A stretch of 40,405 nucleotides of DNA, from positions 1 to 40,405 of the forward strand of contig SFEJ01000019.1 in assembly GCA_004558035.1 (NCBI GenBank), in the 5' to 3' direction. Position 1 is the first letter of the stretch. Every line of letters begins with the position of its first letter. The DNA is from Opitutia bacterium (GTDB lineage Bacteria; Verrucomicrobiota; Verrucomicrobiae; Opitutales; UBA953). The notes beneath the pieces were generated by a model. That model was not told the origin of the DNA. It was given only the letters and a program-made list of their open reading frames with translations, and ran no database searches. Positions 8,762 through 16,437 of this stretch are shown here, one piece after another. Made by a program: the position numbers and the translations under genes.

Positions 8762-8795
8762 AAAAAAAGCCCGCGGGGTGCAGGACCTCGCGGGC
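8762..8795 (-). terminator. Terminator after pilC
   Basis: The stem GCCCGCGGGGT (8769-8779) pairs, with one G-T type mismatch, with ACCTCGCGGGC (8785-8795). On the minus strand it is followed by seven T (A run 8762-8768). It lies 26 bases past the pilC stop and would end the pilus motor operon. Confidence 0.85.
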
Positions 8796-8821
8796 GTTTT
8801 CGCGTCGGGAACGCGGCGGAA

Positions 8822-10048
8822 TCAGCCGCCGGTCATCGTCTTGATGACGGAGATGATCGGCAGGAACATCGCGACGACGATCGTGCCGACGACGACCGCA
8901 AGGAAGACGATCAGCAACGGCTCGATGACGGAAGTGAGCGCGCCGACGGCGTTGTCCACTTCTTCGTCGTAGTTGTTCGCGACGCGGTTGAGCATTTCCG
9001 GGAGCTGGCCGGTTTCTTCGCCGACCTGCACCATGGAGCAGACCATCGGCGGGAACACCTTCGCCTGTTCGAGAGGCGCGGCGAGCGTGTCGCCGTCGCG
9101 GACGCGGTCGTGAACTTTTTCGAGGGCTTCCTGAAGAACGACGTTGTCGAGCGTTTCCGTGGTGATCTTCATCGCCTGCAGAATCGGGACGCCGGAGGAC
9201 ATCAGCGTGCCGAACGTGCGGCAGAAGCGCGAGACGGTGACGACCTGCAGGAACGTGCCGATCTTCGGCATGCGGAAGAGCACGCGGTCGCGCAGCGCGG
9301 TCATCTTCGGGTTCTTGAACATGAAGCGGATGCCGAAGACGAGCACGGCGATGATCGCAAGCGTGAGAATCCAGTGGTCGCGGAGCGCGTTGCCGATGCT
9401 CATGACGAACGCCGTCAGCGCGGGCATGTCGCCGCCCTGAGACGCGATCATGGACTGGAAGGACGGAACGACGAACGTGAGCAGCACGTAGACGATGACC
9501 GCCGCGACCGTGACGACGACGCACGGATAGACCATCGCGGACTTGACCTTCTTCTTGATGCGTTCGGACTTTTCCTGGAACGAGGCGAGACGGTCGAGCA
9601 CGGTGTCGAGCACGCCGCCGGCCTCGCCCGCCTTGATCATGTTGACGTAAAGGCGGTCGAACATGCGCGGGTACTGCGAGAGCGAATCCGAGAGCGAATT
9701 GCCGGACTGGATGTTGTCGCAGATGTTGTCGAGCGCGGTCTTGAAGTTCGGGTCGCGTTCCTGTTCGGCGAGAATCTGCGTCGCGCGCAGCAGCGGCAGG
9801 CCCGCCTGGAGCAGCGTGGCGAGCTGGCGCGTGAAGACCGTGAGCTGCTCCGTCGTGATCTTCTTGTGGAAGGCCTGCGTCTTCTTGCCGGACTTCTTTC
9901 CGAAGGAAAATCCGTCTTCGGCGATGGAGGAGACCATGAGGCTCTTGCGCGTGAGCGCGGCGCGCGCCTGCTCTTCGTTGACGGCCTCGACGGTGCCGGA
10001 AACCTGTTTTCCCGAGCCGTCGATCGCTTTGTATTTAAATTTTGCCAT
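8822..10048 (-). CDS. pilC: Type IV pilus / type II secretion inner-membrane platform protein
   Basis: 408 residues, the usual PilC/GspF length. Two repeated cytoplasmic T2SSF domains are visible: the first begins near TVFTRQLATLLQAGLPLLRATQIL (about 70-92) and the second near SRFCRTFGTLMSSGVPILQAMKI (about 270-295). Each is followed by hydrophobic membrane segments, near 170-195, 220-242 and 375-400. PilC forms the rotating platform that couples the ATPases PilB/PilT to pilin assembly and retraction. It ends the four-gene run GspE-like, pilT, pilB, pilC, 32 bases after pilB. Few GGGAACG motif copies occur here, unlike most of the window. Confidence 0.93.
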   Translation of the reverse strand: MAKFKYKAIDGSGKQVSGTVEAVNEEQARAALTRKSLMVSSIAEDGFSFGKKSGKKTQAFHKKITTEQLTVFTRQLATLLQAGLPLLRATQILAEQERDPNFKTALDNICDNIQSGNSLSDSLSQYPRMFDRLYVNMIKAGEAGGVLDTVLDRLASFQEKSERIKKKVKSAMVYPCVVVTVAAVIVYVLLTFVVPSFQSMIASQGGDMPALTAFVMSIGNALRDHWILTLAIIAVLVFGIRFMFKNPKMTALRDRVLFRMPKIGTFLQVVTVSRFCRTFGTLMSSGVPILQAMKITTETLDNVVLQEALEKVHDRVRDGDTLAAPLEQAKVFPPMVCSMVQVGEETGQLPEMLNRVANNYDEEVDNAVGALTSVIEPLLIVFLAVVVGTIVVAMFLPIISVIKTMTGG

Positions 10049-10080
10049 GGGTTTGGAGGGGTGTCTGATGAACGGTTGAA

Positions 10081-11763
10081 TTAGGTATACTTTAAGACTT
10101 CTTCGATGGTGGTCAATCCGTCAAAAATGCAGCGCAGCCCGTCGTCGCGCAGCGTGCGCATGCCGTTTTCGATCGCCTTCTGCTTGAGGACGAGCGTCGG
10201 CGCCTTCTTGGTGATGAGCTCGCGGACGGCGTCGTTGATCATCATCAGCTCGAAGAGCCCCTGTCGGCCCTTGTAGCCCGTGCGGTTGCACTCGGAGCAG
10301 CCCTTGCCGTAGAAGAACTGCTTTTCGGCGATTTCGAGCGGATCGACCTGAAGCATGTTGATGACGGCCTGGTCGGGCTCGTACGCGGTCTTGCAGGAAC
10401 GGCAGATGCGGCGCAGCAGTCGCTGGCCGAGCACGCCTTCGAGCGACGCCGCGATGAGGAACGGCTCCAGGCCCATGTCGACGAGTCGCGTGACGGCGCC
10501 GGGCGCATCGTTCGTGTGCAGCGTGGAAAGCACGACGTGCCCCGTGAGCGCCGCCTGGACGGCGATTCCGCCGGTCTCCTGGTCGCGGATTTCCCCGACC
10601 ATGATCGTGTCCGGGTCCTGACGGAGGAAGGAACGCAGCGCGGACGCGAACGTGAGCCCGACCTGGTGGTTGATCTGTACCTGCATGATGCCCTCGATCT
10701 CGTATTCGACCGGGTCTTCGGCGGTGAGGATCTTCACGTCCACGGTGTTCACTTCGCGGAGCGCGGAATAAAGCGTCGTCGTCTTGCCGGAGCCCGTCGG
10801 TCCCGTGACGATGAAGATGCCGTTCGGCCGGTTCACGAGCTCGCGGATGCCGCTCATGATCTCGTCCGTCATCGTGAGGTTTTCGAGGTCGAGGTTGACG
10901 ACGCCCTTGTCGAGAATACGAAGCACGACGGATTCGCCGAACTGCGTCGGGAGCGTGGAGACGCGGAGGTCGATCGGGCGCCCGCCGACGGTGGTCTTGA
11001 TGCGGCCGTCCTGCGGAATGCGGCGCTCGGCGATGTTCAGACCGGACATGACCTTGACGCGCGCGGTGACGGAGTTCGCGAGCGACTTCGGCGGCGGCGC
11101 CATTTCGTAGAGCGCGCCGTCGATGCGGTAGCGGATGCGGAACTGATCTTCGAACGGCTCGAAGTGAATGTCGGACGCCTTCGCCTTGACGGCCTCCTGC
11201 AGCACGACGTCCACGAAGCGGATGATCGGCGCCTGATTGGCGGAATTGGAAAGCGCGTTCTCGTCGTCCCCGCCGAGGTCGAGCCCCTCGATTTCGCTCA
11301 GCACCGCGTCCATCGACGAATTTTCTTCGCCGTAGTACTTGATGATGGCGTCCTCGACCTTCGCGGGATTGCACACGGAGAATTCGACGGAATCGCGGCC
11401 GAGCAGAAACGCGACGTTCTGCGCCGCGGGGAAGTTGAAGGGATCCTTGGCGAGAAAGTAAATCTGATCCGCGTCCGCCTTGTAGGGCACGATGCCGTAT
11501 TTGTGCGCCTGCTCCGCCTTGAGGATGCGGATGAGGCTGGCGTCGATGGCGTCGGGAACGTCGGGAACGCAGGAGACGCCGATCCGCTCCGCGACGACTT
11601 CAAGAATCTCGTCGCGCGTGAAGTATTCGTTGTCCTCGACGACGTCCGTGAAGGGCTTGCCGGTTTCGTCGTGCTCCGTCCAGCATTCCTTGAGCTGCTC
11701 CTCGGTGACTTTCCCGGTGTCCTTCAGGTAGGTGATCAGATCTTCGCTGTGCTCGTCAAACAT
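10081..11763 (-). CDS. pilB: Type IV pilus assembly / GspE-family ATPase (PilB)
   Basis: 560 residues. The N-terminal MshEN-type region (about 1-150) precedes the hexameric secretion ATPase core. Visible are Walker A GPTGSGKTT (321-329), the Asp box around 350, Walker B LRQDPDTIMVGEIRD (about 380-394), the His box LSTLHTNDAPGA (412-423) and the zinc-binding tetracysteine C454-x2-C457...C489-x2-C492. The protein powers pilin polymerisation at the inner membrane, in contact with PilC. It follows pilT by 19 bases. A second GspE-like ATPase lies upstream in the same operon, so which one drives extension is open. Confidence 0.9.
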   Translation of the reverse strand: MFDEHSEDLITYLKDTGKVTEEQLKECWTEHDETGKPFTDVVEDNEYFTRDEILEVVAERIGVSCVPDVPDAIDASLIRILKAEQAHKYGIVPYKADADQIYFLAKDPFNFPAAQNVAFLLGRDSVEFSVCNPAKVEDAIIKYYGEENSSMDAVLSEIEGLDLGGDDENALSNSANQAPIIRFVDVVLQEAVKAKASDIHFEPFEDQFRIRYRIDGALYEMAPPPKSLANSVTARVKVMSGLNIAERRIPQDGRIKTTVGGRPIDLRVSTLPTQFGESVVLRILDKGVVNLDLENLTMTDEIMSGIRELVNRPNGIFIVTGPTGSGKTTTLYSALREVNTVDVKILTAEDPVEYEIEGIMQVQINHQVGLTFASALRSFLRQDPDTIMVGEIRDQETGGIAVQAALTGHVVLSTLHTNDAPGAVTRLVDMGLEPFLIAASLEGVLGQRLLRRICRSCKTAYEPDQAVINMLQVDPLEIAEKQFFYGKGCSECNRTGYKGRQGLFELMMINDAVRELITKKAPTLVLKQKAIENGMRTLRDDGLRCIFDGLTTIEEVLKYT

Positions 11764-11782
11764 AACGGTGTGGCGTTGGGGG

Positions 11783-12868
11783 TTAGTAATTCATTTCGCG
11801 CAGTTTCTGCCGCATTTCGTCCGGCTCCTGCGCGTAGGTGATCGCCTCGGCGGGCTCGATGACGCCCTCTTCGACGAGGTTGAACAGGTGTCCGTCGAGC
11901 GTGCGCATGCCGAGCGCGCCGCCGGTCTGGATTTCCGAGGTGATGCGGTAGGTCTTGTTGTCGCGGATGAGCGCGGACGTCGAGTCCGTGTTGACCATGA
12001 TTTCGTAGCCCGCGACGCGCCCGCCTTCCTTGCGGCGGCAGAGCACCTGCGAGATGACGGCGACGAGCGACGAGGCGAGCTGCATGCGGATCTGCTCCTT
12101 CGTGTCCGCCGGGAATGCGTCCACGATGCGGTCCACGGTTCTCGCCGCGCCCGTCGTGTGCAGCGTCGCGAAGACGAGATGCCCCGTTTCCGCGGCGGAG
12201 ACGGCGGCGGTGATCGTCTCGAGGTCGCGCATTTCGCCGACGAGGATGATGTCTGGGTCCTGGCGGAGCGCCGCGCGGATCGCGTCCGAGAACGTCGGCA
12301 CGTCTCGCCCGATTTCGCGCTGGGTGACGACGGAGCGCTTGTGCTCGTGGAAATATTCGATCGGGTCTTCGATCGTGATGATGTGGCGCTCCTCGTGCTC
12401 GTTGATCCAGTTGAGCATCGACGCGAGCGTGGTCGATTTGCCCGAGCCCGTCGGTCCCGTGACGAGGATGAGCCCGCGCTGCCGCATGAGCAGCGACTTC
12501 ACCTTGTCCGAAAGCCCGAGCTGCTCGAGCGTGAACATGTCGTGCGGAATCTGGCGCAGCACGATGCCGTAGGCGTTCGCGTCGCCGAAGCCGCTGCGCG
12601 CCTTGAAGCAGCTGACGCGGAAACGCGCCTTGTTCCCGAAGGAAAAGCCGAAGTCGCAGCCGCCCTGTTCCTCGAGGCGCTTCAGATGGTGCGGCGGCGT
12701 GATTTCCTTGACCATCGCCTCCGTGTCCTCCGGCGTCAGCGGAACGCCTTCGACGGGAACCATGCTCCCGGCGATGCGCAGCACGGGAGCCTGGTCCACG
12801 TGCAGGTGCAAGTCGGAAGCTTTTTCGGCGACCACGAGGTCGAGCAGATCGTTCAAAAGATAATTCAT
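11783..12868 (-). CDS. pilT: Type IV pilus retraction ATPase (PilT)
   Basis: 361 residues starting MNYLLNDLLDLVVAEKASDLHLH at 12868; the in-frame sequence further upstream is antisense shadow inside the next gene. Walker A is GPTGSGKST (138-146), Walker B is in LRQDPDIILVGEMRD, and the His box is FATLHTTGAARTVDR. The AIRAALRQDPD segment, close to the PilT-specific AIRxALRxDP signature, and the absence of a zinc tetracysteine separate it from the two GspE-type ATPases beside it. PilT depolymerises pili, which in other bacteria drives twitching and DNA uptake. An AGAAAGG ribosome site precedes the start. It lies between the two ATPase genes. Confidence 0.93.
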   Translation of the reverse strand: MNYLLNDLLDLVVAEKASDLHLHVDQAPVLRIAGSMVPVEGVPLTPEDTEAMVKEITPPHHLKRLEEQGGCDFGFSFGNKARFRVSCFKARSGFGDANAYGIVLRQIPHDMFTLEQLGLSDKVKSLLMRQRGLILVTGPTGSGKSTTLASMLNWINEHEERHIITIEDPIEYFHEHKRSVVTQREIGRDVPTFSDAIRAALRQDPDIILVGEMRDLETITAAVSAAETGHLVFATLHTTGAARTVDRIVDAFPADTKEQIRMQLASSLVAVISQVLCRRKEGGRVAGYEIMVNTDSTSALIRDNKTYRITSEIQTGGALGMRTLDGHLFNLVEEGVIEPAEAITYAQEPDEMRQKLREMNY

Positions 12869-12915
12869 TTTTTCAAAAGCCTTTCTGTATCGTTTCTTGG
12901 TGTCCGCGGGAACGC

Positions 12916-14643
12916 TCAGTCGACGCTGACCGTCGTCGAGAGCACTTCCTCGATGGTCGTGATGCCGGCGGCGATCTTGCGGATGCCGTCCTCGCGCATC
13001 GTGCGCATGCCGAGGTCGCGCACCTTGCGGCGCAGATCGACGAGCGTCGCGTTCTGGTAAATCATTTCCTGGATCTCCTCGTTCACGAGGAAGAGCTCGA
13101 ACACGCCGCGGCGCCCGCGGTAGCCGGTGTCGTGGCACTTCACACAGCCGCGGCCCTTGCGGAAATTCGTGTCCGAAAGGTCGCTGACGGTCATGCCGAT
13201 CGAAATCAGCTCCTTTTCCGTCGGCGTGTAGGATTCCGAACAGTCCGGACAGATGCGGCGCACGAGGCGCTGCGCCAGCACGCCGCGCAGCGACGCGGAG
13301 ACGAGGAACGGCTTCACGCCGATGTCCACGAGTCGCGAGACCGCGCCGGGAGCGTCGTTCGTGTGCAGCGTCGAGAACACCATGTGGCCGGTCAGCGACG
13401 CGTTGACCGCGATTTCCGCCGTCTCCAGGTCACGGATTTCACCGATCATGATGATGTTCGGCGCCTGACGGAGCATGGAACGCAGCGCGGACGAGAACGT
13501 CATGCCCACTTCGCGACGCACCTGCACCTGGTTGATGCCCGCCATCTGGTATTCGACAGGATCCTCGACCGTAATGATCTTGCGGTCCGGCTGGTTGATG
13601 TAGTTGAGCGCCGAATACAGCGTCGTCGATTTGCCCGAGCCCGTCGGTCCCGTGACGAGGAAGATGCCGTCCGCGCCCGTGATGATCTTCATGAAGACCT
13701 CCTGGTCGTCGGAGAAAAAGCCGAGCTCCGGAAGCCCCAACTTCAGCCCTTCCTTGTCGAGAATACGCATGACGATCGATTCGCCGTAAACCGTCGGGAG
13801 CACCGAGACGCGCAGGTCCACGTCCTTCCCGCCGACCTGGATCTGAATGCGGCCGTCCTGCGGAATGCGTTTTTCCGCGAGCGAGACGTTCGCCATCAGC
13901 TTCAGGCGCGCGATGATCGACGCCTGCAGGCGCTTCTGCGGATTCTCCACTTCCTGCAGCACGCCGTCGATGCGGTAGCGCACGCGGAAACGCTTCTCCA
14001 GCGGCTCCATGTGAATGTCGGACGCGCGCCGACGGATCGCCTCCGTGATCAGCTTGTTGACGTACTGAATGATCGGCGCGTCTTCCGAGCGCGCGTTCTT
14101 GTCGTCGTTCCCGGGAATCTTGACGTCCGAGCCGCTCGGATTGTCTCCGAAAATCTCGCTCAGCGAGCCGTCGCCCTGCGTTCCCGCGGAATCGTAGGCG
14201 GCGAGCACCGCCTCCTTGATCTCGTCCGGCGGCGCGACCTTGAAATTGAGCGTCTTGCCGACGAGGCGCCCCAGCTCGTCCATCGCCTCCATCGCCAGCG
14301 GGTCGCCGATGACGACGAGCAGGAACGAGCCTTCCAGCTGGAGCGGCAGCACGTTGTAGCGCAGCGCGGCGTCCTGCCCGACGATCTGCAGCGCCTCGTC
14401 CGTCGGGCGCACCTGCGAAAGATCCGCGGTCTCCATGTCGAACTCTTCGGCGAGCGCGGAGGAAATCGCCTTCCACGTCGTGTAGCCTTTTTCGACGAGC
14501 AGCCGGAGCACGGCCTCGTCCGCTTCGCTTTCGCGCGTGCCTTGTCCGAGCACTTCCTGACGCGCGACGCCCACCGTGTCGGGGCTCACGAGCTCTCGGT
14601 CCTGAATCAGTTGAACAACGTAATCGTCGGCGGAAAAAATCAT
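12916..14643 (-). CDS. Second GspE/PilB-type secretion ATPase
   Basis: 575 residues. A long N-terminal MshEN-like half (to about 180) leads to the ATPase core, with Walker A GPTGSGKST (332-340), LRQAPNIIMIGEIRD (about 391-406), STLHTNDAPGA and the zinc tetracysteine C465-x2-C468...C500-x2-C503. It is clearly paralogous to the pilB product downstream. Names could be swapped: this copy may be GspE of a type II-like/pseudopilus system or the true PilB. It is first in the operon and reads divergently from dnaB across about 216 bases. Pilin, PilM-Q and prepilin peptidase genes are not in the window. Confidence 0.88.
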   Translation of the reverse strand: MIFSADDYVVQLIQDRELVSPDTVGVARQEVLGQGTRESEADEAVLRLLVEKGYTTWKAISSALAEEFDMETADLSQVRPTDEALQIVGQDAALRYNVLPLQLEGSFLLVVIGDPLAMEAMDELGRLVGKTLNFKVAPPDEIKEAVLAAYDSAGTQGDGSLSEIFGDNPSGSDVKIPGNDDKNARSEDAPIIQYVNKLITEAIRRRASDIHMEPLEKRFRVRYRIDGVLQEVENPQKRLQASIIARLKLMANVSLAEKRIPQDGRIQIQVGGKDVDLRVSVLPTVYGESIVMRILDKEGLKLGLPELGFFSDDQEVFMKIITGADGIFLVTGPTGSGKSTTLYSALNYINQPDRKIITVEDPVEYQMAGINQVQVRREVGMTFSSALRSMLRQAPNIIMIGEIRDLETAEIAVNASLTGHMVFSTLHTNDAPGAVSRLVDIGVKPFLVSASLRGVLAQRLVRRICPDCSESYTPTEKELISIGMTVSDLSDTNFRKGRGCVKCHDTGYRGRRGVFELFLVNEEIQEMIYQNATLVDLRRKVRDLGMRTMREDGIRKIAAGITTIEEVLSTTVSVD

Positions 14644-14808
14644 AGTCGAGCCTGAAAATCTGTGAACTGGATGGGGAAAAACTTTGGTTGGCGTTCGGCG
14701 TTCCCGAACAGGGTAAGAATGCCGGAATTTCTAACAGGTCCTCCCCTCCCGCGCAACAAAATTGAACACGAAGCCCTTCTCGCGGGACGCGAAGGCGCCC
14801 CCAGTTTG

Positions 14809-14820
14809 CTTTTGCAAAAG
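14809..14820. promoter_or_regulatory. 12-base palindrome upstream of dnaB
   Basis: CTTTTGCAAAAG is a perfect palindrome, 40 bases before the dnaB start in the divergent dnaB/pilus-operon gap. It could be an operator; no regulator is implied by sequence alone. Confidence 0.3.
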
Positions 14821-14859
14821 AGGCGGAATTGCGTCAGCATCGGGGACTTTCCTTTTCAC

Positions 14860-16437
14860 ATGTCCGATTCCGAACAAGCGCCGTTTTTCGAGCCCGACGA
14901 AATGCCCGCAGAAGTTTCCCTGCCGGAGCCTCCGCCGGAGCGGAGCGCCGCGCCCGCGGCGGCGTTCCCGCGTCCGCGCCGTTCCCGCAGGGACGCGCCC
15001 GCGTTCGGCGAGGGCGCGACGTCGGTCTTCGCGGACCGGATTCCGCCGCACAGCGTCGAGGCCGAACAAGGGCTGCTCTCGGCGATTCTGCTCGACGGCG
15101 GCGGCGACATTCTGGCGGAATGCCAGACGCAGAAAGTCGTTCCCGAGACCTTTTTCCGCACGGAGCACCAGCTCATCTACGAAGCGATTTCCGCGCTCAG
15201 CAACGCGGGAACGGGCGTCGATTCCATCACCGTGCTCACGAAGCTCGCGGAGCTCGGCAAGCTCGAAGCCGCCGGAGGACCCGTCTATCTGCGCGAGCTC
15301 GAAAACAAGGTGGCGACGACGGTGCACGCGCCGCACTGGCTCGAAATCGTCAAAGAAAAATATTTCCGCCGCAAGCTGATCGCGACCTCGGTGCAGACCG
15401 TCGAGCGCGCGTTTTCCGACGGCGACGACATCCGCATGATTCTCGACCGCGTCGAGAAAGCCTTTTTCGAAATCGCCGGCGACAACGTGCAGGATTCCGC
15501 GGAGAGCACGGACCAGACCGGCCCCGGCGGCCTCACGGCGCGCACGATGGAGATTCTGCGCCAGATGGAAAAGAACCGCGGCGCGATTCACGGCGTGCCG
15601 ACGGGCTTCACGACGCTCGACCAGATGACGTTCGGCTTTCACCCGGGCCAGATGATCGTCGTCGCGGCGCGCCCGGGCATGGGCAAGACGTCCATCGCGC
15701 TGAACTTCATCGAGGCGGCGCTGTTCGACAGAAAGCGAGAAGCCGCGGGAACGCCGCCGCGCACGGTGCTCATGTTCAGTCTCGAAATGACGCGCGAGGA
15801 CCTGATGCTGCGCCTGCTCGCGTCGAAGTCGCGCGTGAATCTGCGCAACATCCAGAAGGGCTTCGCGCAGCAGGGCGACACGCAGAAGCTCTTCGAGGCG
15901 AAGAAGGATTACGAAAAGCGCAAGCTGATCATCGACGACGTCGGCGGGCAGACCATCATGGAAATCCGCGCGAAGGCGCGCCGCATCCACGCGCGCACGC
16001 CGCTCTCGCTCATCGTCATCGACTACCTGCAGCTCATCAACGGCACGGATTCCCGCATGCCGCGCGAACAGCAGATCGCGGAGGCGTCGCGCTCCATCAA
16101 GGCGATGGCGAAGGAATTCGGCGTGCCGATCATCGCGCTCGCGCAGCTGAACCGCGATTCCGACAAGGAAGACCGCAAGCCGCGCGCGAGCGACCTGCGC
16201 GAATCCGGCTCCATCGAGCAGGACGCGGACGTCATCATGCTCATCGACATCAAGCGCGGCGGGCAGCGCAAGTCGCCCACCGAAGACGAAGAGGAACGCC
16301 AGCGCGACGTGCGGGAACGCGTCCTCATCATCGCCAAGCAGCGCAACGGTCCGACGGGCGACATCCCGCTTTACTTCCACAGCAACATCACGCGTTTCGA
16401 AACCCCCGCGACCAATATCAGCGAACCGAATTACTGA
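14860..16437 (+). CDS. dnaB: Replicative DNA helicase DnaB
   Basis: 525 residues from the ATG at 14860. Upstream in-frame codons to 14662 do not look like DnaB. A Pro/Arg-rich disordered N-tail (to about 55) precedes the DnaB N-terminal domain, which opens with RIPPHSVEAEQGLLSAIL. The RecA-like domain has Walker A ARPGMGKTS near residue 270, then FSLEMTREDLMLRLLASKS, and a Walker B/DYLQL segment followed by REQQIAEASRSIKAMAKE. The RESGSIEQDADV region near the end is diagnostic. It unwinds DNA at the replication fork. Its stop overlaps the bamA start (TGATGA), so a replication gene and an outer-membrane assembly gene are translationally coupled. Confidence 0.97.
   Translation: MSDSEQAPFFEPDEMPAEVSLPEPPPERSAAPAAAFPRPRRSRRDAPAFGEGATSVFADRIPPHSVEAEQGLLSAILLDGGGDILAECQTQKVVPETFFRTEHQLIYEAISALSNAGTGVDSITVLTKLAELGKLEAAGGPVYLRELENKVATTVHAPHWLEIVKEKYFRRKLIATSVQTVERAFSDGDDIRMILDRVEKAFFEIAGDNVQDSAESTDQTGPGGLTARTMEILRQMEKNRGAIHGVPTGFTTLDQMTFGFHPGQMIVVAARPGMGKTSIALNFIEAALFDRKREAAGTPPRTVLMFSLEMTREDLMLRLLASKSRVNLRNIQKGFAQQGDTQKLFEAKKDYEKRKLIIDDVGGQTIMEIRAKARRIHARTPLSLIVIDYLQLINGTDSRMPREQQIAEASRSIKAMAKEFGVPIIALAQLNRDSDKEDRKPRASDLRESGSIEQDADVIMLIDIKRGGQRKSPTEDEEERQRDVRERVLIIAKQRNGPTGDIPLYFHSNITRFETPATNISEPNY

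Noticed and set aside
12869..13138. 90-residue extension of PilT
   Set aside because: It lies inside the preceding ATPase gene out of frame; PilT starts at MNYLLN (12868).
14662..14859. N-terminal extension of DnaB by 66 residues
   Set aside because: The extension does not resemble DnaB, and the ATG at 14860 gives a normal family start after a disordered tail.
14829..16436. Plus-strand frame extending bamA upstream through dnaB
   Set aside because: It is out of frame with DnaB and lacks domains; a signal peptide and family homology begin at 16437.
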